From positions 1 through 9,089 of the forward strand of contig JAEWIV010000330.1 in assembly GCA_023386865.1 (NCBI GenBank): a DNA stretch of 9,089 bases. The letters are read 5' to 3'. The first letter of the stretch is position 1. Each line of letters starts with the position of its first letter. This stretch comes from Pseudomonadota bacterium (GTDB lineage Bacteria > Pseudomonadota > Alphaproteobacteria > Reyranellales > Reyranellaceae). Under the pieces are notes generated by a model, which had not been told where the DNA came from, did not search any database, and worked only from the letters and a program-made list of their open reading frames with translations. The translations under genes and the position numbers were made by a program. Shown in pieces: positions 1 through 7,048 of this stretch.

Positions 1-250
1 CGAGCCTCGGCACCTCGCCGCGTCTCTTCGCCTCCCGCATGTCGGCTTCCATGGCGCGTGCCAGCTCGGGTGCGAAGAACCGATCGACCTGCCAGAACGG
101 CTGGCCCTTGAAGTCGTGGTTGGGGTAGGGCGTGTAGATGGCGCGCAGGAACGCCTCCGGTGTCACGGTATCGCGCGACGCCCGGTCCTGCTGCGCCCAG
201 GCCGCGCCCGGCAAGGCGCAAAACGCCAGAATCAGGCGCCGGCTAGGCAC
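1..250 (-). CDS. Exported protein, N-terminal part only, DUF3828-like (partial at left edge)
   Basis: Only the first 83 codons lie in the window; the gene runs off the left edge. I chose a GTG start at 250-248 because an AGGG Shine-Dalgarno lies 8 nt upstream and the protein then begins with a classical signal peptide: VPSRR, a hydrophobic stretch LILAFCALPGAA, then a probable signal peptidase I site AWA|QQ near residue 19-20. The mature part reads TPEAFLRAIYTPY...FKGQPFWQVDRFFAPELARAM, a pattern that resembles small periplasmic DUF3828-type proteins of unknown function. That family call is from memory of the pattern and is tentative. The start overlaps the end of the upstream dioxygenase gene by 8 bp, so the two are probably co-transcribed and translationally coupled. 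Export to the periplasm is a safer call than any function. Confidence 0.72.
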   Translation of the reverse strand, partial: MPSRRLILAFCALPGAAWAQQDRASRDTVTPEAFLRAIYTPYPNHDFKGQPFWQVDRFFAPELARAMEADMREAKRRGEVPRL

Positions 251-1073
251 GGAACGAGCCCTGGGTGCCGTCGTACAGCACCTTGGCCGAACGCTCGACG
301 GCGGCGCGGTGGGCCGCCAGCGCCGCCTCGTCGAGGTCGCGGCGGGGCGACGGATCGTGATCGAAGTTGCCGTGGCGGTCCCTGCCGCGCACCAGCATCG
401 CCGAATCGCGCGCCTTGAGCTGGCGGACATGGGGCGGGATGTAGCGGATGGCGTAGCCGATGCGTCTGTCGTCGGTCGTGTTGGGGCCCGAGCCGTGCAC
501 CAGCAGCACATGGTGCAGCGACATCTCGCCGGCCTCGAGCGGCACGTCGACGCCTTCACCATCGGGGACGTCGACAGCGATCTCCTGGCCGCGGGTCAGC
601 AGGTTGTCAGTGGCGAAGGTATCGCGATGCTCGAGCTGGTTCCTGAGATGGCTGCCCGGCCAGAACTTCATGGCCCCGCTTGTCACCGGCGCATCGGCAA
701 GGGCCACCCAGGCAGTGACGACGTCGTCGGTGCTGAGGCCCCAGTAGGTCGCGTCCTGGTGCCAGGACACGAACGAGGGGGAGCGGGCCTCCTTGGTGAA
801 GAAGGTCGTGCTCCAGCACAGGATGTCGGGCCCGATCACGTCCTCGACGGCATCGAGGATCGCCGGATGCCGGGCGAGCTCGTTCGCCCAAGTGAAGAGA
901 AGGTGCGGCTTCTGCCGCATGTTGCCGGCAAGCGGTCCGCCCAGCGTGCGCTCATTCTCCTCCAGCCGGTCGCGATAGGTGCTCGCCTCGGCCGACGATA
1001 GAACCCGCACCGGGAAATGAAAGCCGTCCCGGCGGTAGCGCGTCACCTGGTCGACGGTGAGAACCTTGGGCAT
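243..1073 (-). CDS. Phytanoyl-CoA dioxygenase (PhyH) family Fe(II)/2-oxoglutarate-dependent oxygenase
   Basis: A 276-residue cytosolic enzyme of the PhyH family, which hydroxylates small substrates using Fe(II), O2 and 2-oxoglutarate. The iron triad is visible: H105 and D107 in SWHQDATYW, and H193 in LVHGSGPN. R204, 11 residues after the distal histidine, fits the 2-oxoglutarate carboxylate-binding arginine; human PhyH has the same spacing. FWPGSH at 137-142 is also typical. Because D107 is present, this is a hydroxylase-type active site rather than a SyrB2-like halogenase, where Ala or Gly replaces Asp. The substrate cannot be read from sequence. The ATG at 1073-1071 is chosen because MPKVLTVDQVTRYRRDGFHF is a normal family N-terminus; the open frame continues to 1286, but that extension is basic and unlike the family. 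No strong Shine-Dalgarno is visible. It overlaps the next minus-strand gene by 8 bp. Confidence 0.9.
   Translation of the reverse strand: MPKVLTVDQVTRYRRDGFHFPVRVLSSAEASTYRDRLEENERTLGGPLAGNMRQKPHLLFTWANELARHPAILDAVEDVIGPDILCWSTTFFTKEARSPSFVSWHQDATYWGLSTDDVVTAWVALADAPVTSGAMKFWPGSHLRNQLEHRDTFATDNLLTRGQEIAVDVPDGEGVDVPLEAGEMSLHHVLLVHGSGPNTTDDRRIGYAIRYIPPHVRQLKARDSAMLVRGRDRHGNFDHDPSPRRDLDEAALAAHRAAVERSAKVLYDGTQGSFRA
259..262 (-). promoter_or_regulatory. Ribosome binding site for the exported protein gene
   Basis: AGGG on the minus strand lies 8 nt before the GTG at 250-248, inside the last codons of the upstream dioxygenase gene. It decides the start choice, because no ATG gives the same signal-peptide N-terminus. 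Confidence 0.5.
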
Positions 1074-1591
1074 CGCCGAAGCATAGCGGAGGCCGGCTGG
1101 CCGCACACAGCCAAAATCGTCCGCCTTGCGGGCAAGGGTCGACAGAGCCGCTCCACACGGCACGCCCAGCAACCCGAACCGCCGGTCGCCATCGCTCCCA
1201 CAGCGACGGCGGCCGGACTGGTCCGATCTCCCGGGAAGAGCCCCCAATGACGTGCTTGCCCCAAGACCCTGCACGACCCTGCCCACGCCCGTTTACCTGC
1301 GCAGGGTGTGCGTCCTGGCATCAAGAAAGGATCAAGATTGGGCGGAAGCCTGCGGATCGACCTGCAGGGACCCCACCCCCGGCCCATGCCTTGTTGTGCC
1401 AACGGCATCGGCATTCCGATCGTCGGTGTCGCGATGCCGAGCACGTCGAAACCGTGCCAAAACTCGGCGAAATCGCGAAAAGTCCATGGAAGCCCGGCTT
1501 GTCGGGCAGACGTAAGCTGCTCTGCGAGCTAGGATGCTGCCTGGGGCGTGGCAGGGGAATCAGCCACAAGGGACCACGACCTGGCGAATAG
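1074..1591. other. Divergent intergenic region (518 bp), no convincing gene
   Basis: This gap separates the divergent starts of the dioxygenase (minus, 1073) and the winged-helix regulator (plus, 1592). Several short open frames cross it on both strands, but none has a recognisable domain or a good start signal. Three small symmetrical elements are visible. CCTTGC-GG-GCAAGG at 1124-1137 lies about 50 bp before the dioxygenase start. CGGCATCG (1403-1410) and CGATGCCG (1432-1439) form an 8-bp inverted repeat with a 21-nt spacer. GCCCG-GCTTGT-CGGGC at 1492-1507 can form a short hairpin about 85 bp before the regulator start. I could not assign a confident -35/-10 pair on either strand. The region presumably carries both promoters and perhaps operator sites for the adjacent regulator. 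Confidence 0.5.
1403..1439. repeat. 8-bp inverted repeat in the divergent promoter region
   Basis: CGGCATCG at 1403-1410 is the exact reverse complement of CGATGCCG at 1432-1439, with 21 nt between. It is about 150 bp upstream of the regulator. It could be a protein-binding site or chance; in GC-rich DNA an 8-bp match is not by itself significant. Confidence 0.3.
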
Positions 1592-3292
1592 ATGGCGGTT
1601 TACGCGTTTGGTCCGTTTCTCCTTGAGGTCGCCGAGCGGCGGCTGACACGCGAGGGCCGTCGGATTGCCGTGCCGGGAAAGGCTTGGCAGATCCTGGTCA
1701 TGCTGGCGGAGGCGGGCGGCCGCCTGGTGTCCCACGGGGCGCTGCGCGCCAGGCTGTGGCCCGACACCACGGTCGAGGAGCGCACGCTTACCGTCCATGT
1801 CTCGACACTGCGCAAGGCGCTCGGCTCGGGCGCCGACGTCATCGAGACGGTGGCCCGTACGGGCTATCGGCTTGCCGTACCGGTGCGCGCGCTGGGGGAC
1901 GGCGACCGGCAATCACCAGCGGCGAGCATGCCGGCGACTGTGGCGAAGATCGCCGTCAGGCCATTCTCGACACCGGACCTGCCGGAGGCCGATGCCTATC
2001 TCGGTGTCGGCATTGCCGATGCCGTGAGCACGGCCTTGGGCGCGGTTCCCGGCCTCGCCGTGTCGGCGGTCCAGCCCCTGGAGGACCCCGCCCAGGCGCG
2101 CGCGCTCGGCGTCGAGCATCTTCTGGAGGGCACGATCCAGCGCGGCGAGGAGAGCCTGCGCGTTTCGGCTCGACTGATCGAGGTCGCGAGCGGGCGCACG
2201 GAATGGAGCGAGCGGTTCGAGCAGGCCTCGGCGGACGGCGCAGCGTTGCAGGACGCGATTGCCGCGCGCGTCGCGACGTTGGCGCCGGATGCCTCAATCG
2301 CCGAGCGGGAGGTGCCGACCTATCGCCCGCGTGCGGCCGAGGCGTACTTCCTTCAGCTCGAGGCGCGGGCTCATCTGAAGCCGTTCACGCGCCTGCCCCT
2401 GATCAAGGCTCTCACGCTGTTCGAGCAGGCTCTGGCGCTCGATCCCGACTATGCCATGGCGCACGCCGGCCTCGCCTCGACCTACCTCCTCATGGCATCG
2501 ACCGCGATGCTGCGGCCGCTTCAGGTCGATGAGGCGATGCCGATGGCGCGACGGCATGCCCTGCGGGCGATCGCCATCGATGAGGGCCTCGCCGAGGCGT
2601 GGGCCGCGCTCGGCCGTGTGAAGATGGAGTACGACTGGGACTGGGACGGCGCCGAGGCCGACCTCGCGCACGCCATCGCCCTCAATGCCAGCTCGGTCGA
2701 GGCGCTCGGCGCCTTCGGCCGGTTCCTGAGCGCGATGGGTCGGCACGGCGAGGCGATCGAGGCAATGGAACAGGCGCAGCGGCTCGATCCGCGCAGCGTC
2801 GAGGTGCTGCAGCATCTCGCCATCGTCTACTGGATGGCCGGCGAGAGCGAGCGGGCGCTGAAGGCGGTGGACGACAGCCTGGTCGTCCTGCCGGGGTCGA
2901 CGCGGGCCCACTATGGCCGCATGCTGATCCTCGATCAGCTCGGCCGCCACGACGAGGCGATGGCTGAGCGCCTCACCACTCTGCGTGGGCTGAGCGTCGC
3001 CGAGGGCCTTGCCGAGCAGGTCGAAGCGCTTGCGCGCAGCAAGGGCTGGCGGCAAGCGATGGAGGTCTGGATCGGCCTGCTCGAACGCACCAATCGCTGG
3101 GAGGGCGCGGCGCAGCAATGGATGGCGATCGGCGAGTCTTCACGCGCGCTCGACGCCCTCGAGCACTGCGTGAAGGCGCGCACCACCTACCTGTGCTTCA
3201 CCGCGCAGAACCCGTGCTTCCGCTCGCTGCACAACAACCCGCGCTTCCGCGACGTCCTGCGCGCGATCAAGCTCGAGGGGCGAACGCTCTAG
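1592..3292 (+). CDS. Winged-helix one-component regulator with TolB-N/FlgO-like and TPR domains
   Basis: A 566-residue protein. Residues 1-98 form an OmpR/PhoB-type winged helix (Trans_reg_C): FGPFLLEVAERRLTREGRRI, then LW-D around 55-58, then the recognition region TLTVHVSTLRKALG and the wing IETVARTGYRLAVPV. Residues about 117-232 (KIAVRPFS...LGVGIADAVSTAL...LLEGTIQR...SARLIEVASGRTEWSERFE) match the TolB N-terminal/FlgO-like domain often fused to such winged helices. Residues about 245-530 are alpha-helical TPR-type repeats (ALTLFEQALALDPDYAMAHAGLA, EAIEAMEQAQRLDPRSVEVLQHLA). The C-terminal FRSLHNNPRFRDVLRAI is a common tail of this group. No transmembrane helix is seen between the domains, unlike CadC or ToxR, so it should be a cytosolic regulator. 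Its ligand and targets are unknown; the divergent dioxygenase is an obvious candidate. ATG 1592 starts the domain exactly, but its Shine-Dalgarno is weak. Confidence 0.88.
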   Translation: MAVYAFGPFLLEVAERRLTREGRRIAVPGKAWQILVMLAEAGGRLVSHGALRARLWPDTTVEERTLTVHVSTLRKALGSGADVIETVARTGYRLAVPVRALGDGDRQSPAASMPATVAKIAVRPFSTPDLPEADAYLGVGIADAVSTALGAVPGLAVSAVQPLEDPAQARALGVEHLLEGTIQRGEESLRVSARLIEVASGRTEWSERFEQASADGAALQDAIAARVATLAPDASIAEREVPTYRPRAAEAYFLQLEARAHLKPFTRLPLIKALTLFEQALALDPDYAMAHAGLASTYLLMASTAMLRPLQVDEAMPMARRHALRAIAIDEGLAEAWAALGRVKMEYDWDWDGAEADLAHAIALNASSVEALGAFGRFLSAMGRHGEAIEAMEQAQRLDPRSVEVLQHLAIVYWMAGESERALKAVDDSLVVLPGSTRAHYGRMLILDQLGRHDEAMAERLTTLRGLSVAEGLAEQVEALARSKGWRQAMEVWIGLLERTNRWEGAAQQWMAIGESSRALDALEHCVKARTTYLCFTAQNPCFRSLHNNPRFRDVLRAIKLEGRTL

Positions 3293-3298
3293 ACTCAT

Positions 3299-5599
3299 CT
3301 AGCCGCGTGAGGCGAATGCCGGCGCGCGATGCGCCGTCACCGCCGGCGCCGGCCCGTCGAAGCGCTCGATCTCGACCAGGCAGGTCTGGGCGATGCAGCC
3401 CTGGCTCAGCTTCGAGGCGCCGATGTCGAGCGTCAGCGCGTTGGGATTGCCGTGCTTCTCGAGCGGCCGGTTGGAGCCCGAATCGGCCGGGTCGAACCAC
3501 GCGCCGGTCGACAGCCGCACGACGCCGCGGCGGATGCGGTCGCTCAATCGCGCCGAGGCGAGGCAGGCGCCGCGGTCGTTGAACACGCGCAGGAGATCGC
3601 CGTCGGAAATACCGCGCGCGGCGGCGTCGGCCGGATTCATCGTGATCGGCTGGCGGCCGTTGATCTTGGTGGCGCGGGAATGCGGGCTGTGGTCGAGCTG
3701 GCTGTGCAGCTTGTCCGCCGGCTGGTCCGACAGCATGTGCAGCGGGTAGCGCTCGGCCGTCGCGGAGCCCAGCCATTCGATCGGCTCCATCCAGGTGGCA
3801 TGGCCCGGGCAGTCGTCGTAGCCGAACGAGGCGATCTTCTCGGAGAAGATCTCGATCCTGCCCGACGGAGTCTTGAGCGGCCGCTTGTCAGGGTCGGCGC
3901 GAAACGCCGCCAGCATCACCGGCTCGCGGCTCTCGCCCTCCGCCTCGGCGATGCCTTGCTGCCAGAATGCGTCGAAGGCCGGGATCGCGACGCCGGCGTC
4001 GGCCGACTTCAGGCGCGACAGCTCGTAGAGATGTTCCAGCCACGCCATGGTGTCGCGGCCTTCGGTGTAGGTTTCTTCCCGGCCGAGCCGCCTCGCCAGT
4101 TCGGCGAAGATCCAGTAGTCGTCGCGCGCTTCGCCCACCGGCTCGCGAGCCTTCTTCATGGCGATCAGGTAGGGCTCGCGGCTGCCGTAGCCGATGTCGT
4201 CGCGCTCCAGGCTTGTGGTCGCCGGCAGGACGATGTCGGCCATGCGCGCGGCCGGCGTCCAGAACTGCTCGTGGAACACGATGGTTTCGGGCTTGCGCCA
4301 CGCCAGCATCAGCCGATTGAGGTCCTGGTGATGGTGGAACGGATTGCCGCCCGCCCAGTAGACCAGCCGTATGTCGGGGTAGACGAGGTCGCGGCCGTTG
4401 TAGGCCACCGTGCCGCCGGGATCGAGCAGCATGTCGGTGAAGCGCGCGACCGGGATGAAGTCGCTGACGGCGTTGGTGCCCTGCGGCAGCGTCGGTCCGC
4501 TGTACTTCGGGAACGCGCTGCCCATCAGGTTGACCGGGCCGTAGCCGACGGCGAAGCCGCCGCCCGGCAGGCCGACCTGGCCCAGCATGCAGGCGAGCGT
4601 GACCAGCGCCCAGAACGGCTGCTCGCCGTGGTGGCTGCGCTGCAGCGACCAGTTGATGCTGACCGTGGTGCGCGTCGCGGCCATCTCGCGGGCGAGGGCG
4701 GTGATGCGGGAAGCAGGTATGCCGGTGATCTTCTCGGCCCACGCCGCATCCTTGCCGGCGAGCGTGGGCGCGAACTTCTCGAAGCCGACGGTGCAACGGG
4801 CGAGGAACTCGCGGTCGTGCAGGTTCTCGGCCAGCAGCGTATGACAGATCGCCAGCATCAGCGCGGTGTCGGTGTTGGGCCGGATGGCCAGCCACTCGAC
4901 CTCGCCGCCGGTGTCGAGATCGTCGGCGGTGGGCGTGACGTTGACGAAGCGAACGCCTCCGGCGCGCATGCCGTAAAGCCCGCCCTTCACGTGATGCCTG
5001 GTGGCGCCGCCGGCATTGATCTGGCTGTTCTTGTGAGGCACGCCGCCGAACGAGACGAACAGCTTGCAATGCTCGGCCATGACGTCCCATGGCGTGTGCA
5101 TCGACATGAGCTCGTCCATCGGCGCCACGATGTGCGGCATCAGCACGCGCGCCGCGCCCAGGCTGTAGGAATCCTGGTGGCGCACGTAGCCGCCGATCGA
5201 ATTCAGGAAGCGATGGACCTGGCTCTGGGCATGATGGAAGCGACCGGCGCTCGACCAGCCGTAGGAGCCGCCGAAGATCGCACGGTTGGAATGGACTTCC
5301 TTCACGCGCTTCAGTTCGGCGGCGACGAGATCGAGCGCCTCGTTCCAGCCGACCTCGACGAACGGCTCCTGGCCGCGTTTTTCGGGGTTCGCTCCGGGTC
5401 CATGGTCCAGCCAGCTCTTGCGCACCGCCGGCCGGCGCACGCGCAGCCGCGTCACCTCGTCGGACAGCATGTGCAGGCCGATCGGCGAGGGATCGGGACC
5501 CTTCGAGAACGGATGGAGGCGGACGGCTTTGCCGTTGTCGTCGTACTCGACCTCATAGACGCCCCAATGGGCGGCTGTGAGGGTGCGCTGGTGGGTCAT
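3299..5599 (-). CDS. bisC: BisC-like molybdopterin-dependent sulfoxide/N-oxide reductase
   Basis: A 766-residue member of the DMSO/TMAO/biotin-sulfoxide reductase branch of the molybdopterin (bis-MGD) oxidoreductases. LTAAHWGVYEVE at the N-terminus, GSYGWSSAGRFHHAQ at 111-125 and the GGYVRHQDSYSLGAA segment are characteristic. By alignment from memory, S117 is the Mo-coordinating serine. WAGGNPFHHHQDLNRL (415-430) and FWTPAARMADIVLPATTS (446-463) are conserved cofactor-binding regions, and the C-terminal domain holds LHSQLDHS. There is no N-terminal Cys cluster for an Fe-S centre and no twin-arginine signal, so a cytosolic enzyme like BisC (biotin or free methionine sulfoxide reduction) is more likely than periplasmic DorA/TorA. 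The exact substrate is inferred. The start at 5599 follows the threonine aldolase stop by 7 bp with only a weak ribosome site, which suggests translational coupling. The longer open frame to 5749 lies inside the aldolase gene and is rejected. Confidence 0.9.
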   Translation of the reverse strand: MTHQRTLTAAHWGVYEVEYDDNGKAVRLHPFSKGPDPSPIGLHMLSDEVTRLRVRRPAVRKSWLDHGPGANPEKRGQEPFVEVGWNEALDLVAAELKRVKEVHSNRAIFGGSYGWSSAGRFHHAQSQVHRFLNSIGGYVRHQDSYSLGAARVLMPHIVAPMDELMSMHTPWDVMAEHCKLFVSFGGVPHKNSQINAGGATRHHVKGGLYGMRAGGVRFVNVTPTADDLDTGGEVEWLAIRPNTDTALMLAICHTLLAENLHDREFLARCTVGFEKFAPTLAGKDAAWAEKITGIPASRITALAREMAATRTTVSINWSLQRSHHGEQPFWALVTLACMLGQVGLPGGGFAVGYGPVNLMGSAFPKYSGPTLPQGTNAVSDFIPVARFTDMLLDPGGTVAYNGRDLVYPDIRLVYWAGGNPFHHHQDLNRLMLAWRKPETIVFHEQFWTPAARMADIVLPATTSLERDDIGYGSREPYLIAMKKAREPVGEARDDYWIFAELARRLGREETYTEGRDTMAWLEHLYELSRLKSADAGVAIPAFDAFWQQGIAEAEGESREPVMLAAFRADPDKRPLKTPSGRIEIFSEKIASFGYDDCPGHATWMEPIEWLGSATAERYPLHMLSDQPADKLHSQLDHSPHSRATKINGRQPITMNPADAAARGISDGDLLRVFNDRGACLASARLSDRIRRGVVRLSTGAWFDPADSGSNRPLEKHGNPNALTLDIGASKLSQGCIAQTCLVEIERFDGPAPAVTAHRAPAFASRG

Positions 5600-5606
5600 C
5601 GATTGC

Positions 5607-6647
5607 TCACGCGGCCTTGGCAATGGACAGGAAGCGATCGACATCGCTGGGATCGGTGTCGAACGCGGTGACCAGGCGAAAGGCCCGCTCGCCGGGACGG
5701 TCCGATGGCCAGGGATGGTACTTCGCGCCGCCGGCCTGCAAGGCATCATGCATATGGGCCGGCATGACGACGAATATCTCGTTGGCGTCGACGGGATACA
5801 TGAGCTGGGTGCCCTTGAGCGGCGTCAGTCCGGCGACCAGGAGACGTGCCATGGCATTGGCATGCCGCGCATTCTCGAGCCACAGCCCGTCGGCGAGATA
5901 GGCATCGAGCTGGGCCGACAGCAGCCGCATCTTGGACAGCAGATGTCCGCCGCGCTTGCTGCGGAACGGGAAGTCGCGCGCGAGGCCGGGCTCGAAGAAG
6001 ACCACCGCTTCGGCCGCCATCACGCCGTTCTTGGTGGCGCCGAAGCTCAACACGTCGACGCCCGCCTTCCACGACAGCTCGGCCGGCGAGCAGCCGACAT
6101 AGGCGAGCGCATTGGCAAAGCGCGCGCCGTCCATGTGCAGCTTGAGGTCGTGGCGATGCGTCGAGGTGGCGATCGCGGCGATCTCCTCGGGCCCGTAGAC
6201 GGTGCCGCACTCGGTCGCCTGGGTGACGCTGACCGCCGCCGGCTGGGCGAAGTGCGGCACGCCGTAGACCGGTTGGGCCAGCGCCTCGGCGAGCTTCACG
6301 GGGTCTACCTTGCCGGCCGTACCGTCGATGCGGAACAGCCGTGCGCCCGCGGTGAAGAACTCGGGTGCGCCGGTCTCCTCGGCCGCGATGTGGGACTGCG
6401 GATGGCAGAAGATCGCGCCCCATGGCGGCGCGCAGCAGGCGAGGGCGAGGCTGTTGGCGGCCGTGCCGGTCACGACCGGGAAGGCGACGAGGTCGGGCTT
6501 CTCGAACAGCTCGCGCAGGCGCCGCTCGACGCGATGCGTCCAGTCGTCGGCGCCGTAGGAGAAGGCGGAGCCGCTGCTAAAGGCGCGGCCGACCGCTTCG
6601 ATGACCGAAGGGTGGGCGCCGACCTCGTTGTCGCTACGGAAGTTCAT
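5607..6647 (-). CDS. ltaE: Low-specificity L-threonine aldolase (PLP enzyme)
   Basis: A 346-residue fold-type I PLP enzyme that cleaves L-threonine/allo-threonine to glycine and acetaldehyde in the cytosol. The N-terminus MNFRSDNEVGAHPSVIEAV is typical. TGTAANSLAL (60-69) binds the PLP phosphate, H86 in HPQSHIAAEETGA is the ring-stacking histidine, and HMDGARFANA (171-180) supplies D173, which contacts the pyridine nitrogen. SFGATKNG (201-208) contains K206, the lysine that forms the internal aldimine. Length and motif order are normal for the family; the stereospecificity class (L-allo versus low specificity) cannot be read. The ATG at 6647-6645 has a good GAGG Shine-Dalgarno 7 nt upstream. 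It lies 56 bp after the small membrane protein gene and 7 bp before the sulfoxide reductase gene, so it is probably the middle gene of an operon. Confidence 0.93.
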   Translation of the reverse strand: MNFRSDNEVGAHPSVIEAVGRAFSSGSAFSYGADDWTHRVERRLRELFEKPDLVAFPVVTGTAANSLALACCAPPWGAIFCHPQSHIAAEETGAPEFFTAGARLFRIDGTAGKVDPVKLAEALAQPVYGVPHFAQPAAVSVTQATECGTVYGPEEIAAIATSTHRHDLKLHMDGARFANALAYVGCSPAELSWKAGVDVLSFGATKNGVMAAEAVVFFEPGLARDFPFRSKRGGHLLSKMRLLSAQLDAYLADGLWLENARHANAMARLLVAGLTPLKGTQLMYPVDANEIFVVMPAHMHDALQAGGAKYHPWPSDRPGERAFRLVTAFDTDPSDVDRFLSIAKAA

Positions 6648-6654
6648 GACTTTT

Positions 6655-6658
6655 CCTC
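6655..6658 (-). promoter_or_regulatory. Ribosome binding site of the threonine aldolase gene
   Basis: The minus strand reads GAGGAAAAGTC followed by the ATG at 6647-6645, a strong Shine-Dalgarno at normal spacing. It fixes the start at this ATG. Confidence 0.7.
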
Positions 6659-6703
6659 GGATCGGCGCGCCACGCCGAGCGGTGCCGACGGATGGTCCAA
6701 CAT

Positions 6704-7039
6704 CTAGCGGCCGATCCCCGGGGCGAACTCGACGGTGCCCACAAGCGCGCCGTTGCGCGGGTCGACGATATAGGCGGAGGCGGGCCCGCCCGGCGTCTCG
6801 ACATGGACGATCACGCGATCGCCGGTCGCCGTCACCGACACCACACGCGCGCCGGCCGGCAGCGCGATGCGCTCGCTGAAGCCGGTCGAGGCGGCTGGCG
6901 ATCGGGCGGTGTTGGGCGTAGACATGCGGCGGGCAATCTCGGCCGCCACGACGATGAAACCCGCCACGATCAGCAGGCCCATCACGATGACCAGCACCTT
7001 CAGCCAGAGCGGCGCATAGGCCTGAGACGGGGACGCCAA
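6704..7039 (-). CDS. Small single-pass membrane protein (DUF6476-like), TTG start
   Basis: A 111-residue protein with one hydrophobic helix at about 12-33 (LWLKVLVIVMGLLIVAGFIVVA). An Ala/Ser/Pro-rich linker follows (about 40-52), then a small domain of alternating beta-like strands (RIALPAGARVVSVTATGDRVIVHVE, SAYIVDPRNGALVGTVEF). This layout resembles alphaproteobacterial proteins annotated as DUF6476, which I recall next to rluD; that name is from memory and no function is known. The TTG at 7039 is chosen because GGAG lies 5 nt upstream. A GTG at 7066 is in frame but lacks a ribosome site and would overlap the divergent rluD start. Topology is ambiguous: K14 lies before the helix and R37/R38 after it. 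It is the probable first gene of the set with threonine aldolase and the sulfoxide reductase. Confidence 0.75.
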   Translation of the reverse strand: MASPSQAYAPLWLKVLVIVMGLLIVAGFIVVAAEIARRMSTPNTARSPAASTGFSERIALPAGARVVSVTATGDRVIVHVETPGGPASAYIVDPRNGALVGTVEFAPGIGR

Positions 7040-7044
7040 GACGA

Positions 7045-7048
7045 CTCC
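7045..7048 (-). promoter_or_regulatory. Ribosome binding site deciding the TTG start of the membrane protein
   Basis: GGAG on the minus strand, 5 nt before the TTG at 7039-7037. It directly abuts the ATG of the divergent rluD gene at 7049 on the other strand. Confidence 0.55.

Noticed and set aside
1074..1286. A 71-residue N-terminal extension of the dioxygenase.
   Set aside because: The extension is basic and glycine-rich, is not seen in the family and has no ribosome site. The protein from the ATG at 1073 begins like ordinary PhyH proteins.
1126..1591. Several short open frames in the divergent intergenic region.
   Set aside because: They overlap one another on both strands, lack ribosome sites and domains, and have compositions typical of non-coding GC-rich DNA.
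3318..3347. A 7-bp GC-rich stem (GCCGGCG / CGCCGGC) near the convergent gene ends, as a terminator.
   Set aside because: It lies within the Ala/Pro-rich 3' coding end of the molybdoenzyme, has no T-run on either strand and is expected by chance in such GC-rich codons.
3329..5671. A 780-codon open frame on the plus strand, antisense to the molybdoenzyme gene.
   Set aside because: Its translation is rich in Arg, Ala, Val and His with no recognisable domain, while the minus strand encodes a complete BisC-family enzyme. In GC-rich DNA the antisense frame is often open by codon bias.
5600..5749. A 50-residue N-terminal extension of the molybdoenzyme.
   Set aside because: It lies within the 3' end of the threonine aldolase gene and has neither a Tat motif nor an Fe-S cysteine motif. 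The ATG at 5599 gives the normal family start.
5577..6707. A 376-codon plus-strand open frame across the threonine aldolase gene.
   Set aside because: Low-complexity basic translation with no family resemblance; the opposite strand has all the PLP-enzyme motifs.
6692..7048. Extension of the pseudouridine synthase frame upstream to 6692.
   Set aside because: It is antisense to the small membrane protein, and its translation is His/Arg/Gly-rich with no domain. The S4 domain begins just after the ATG pair at 7049.
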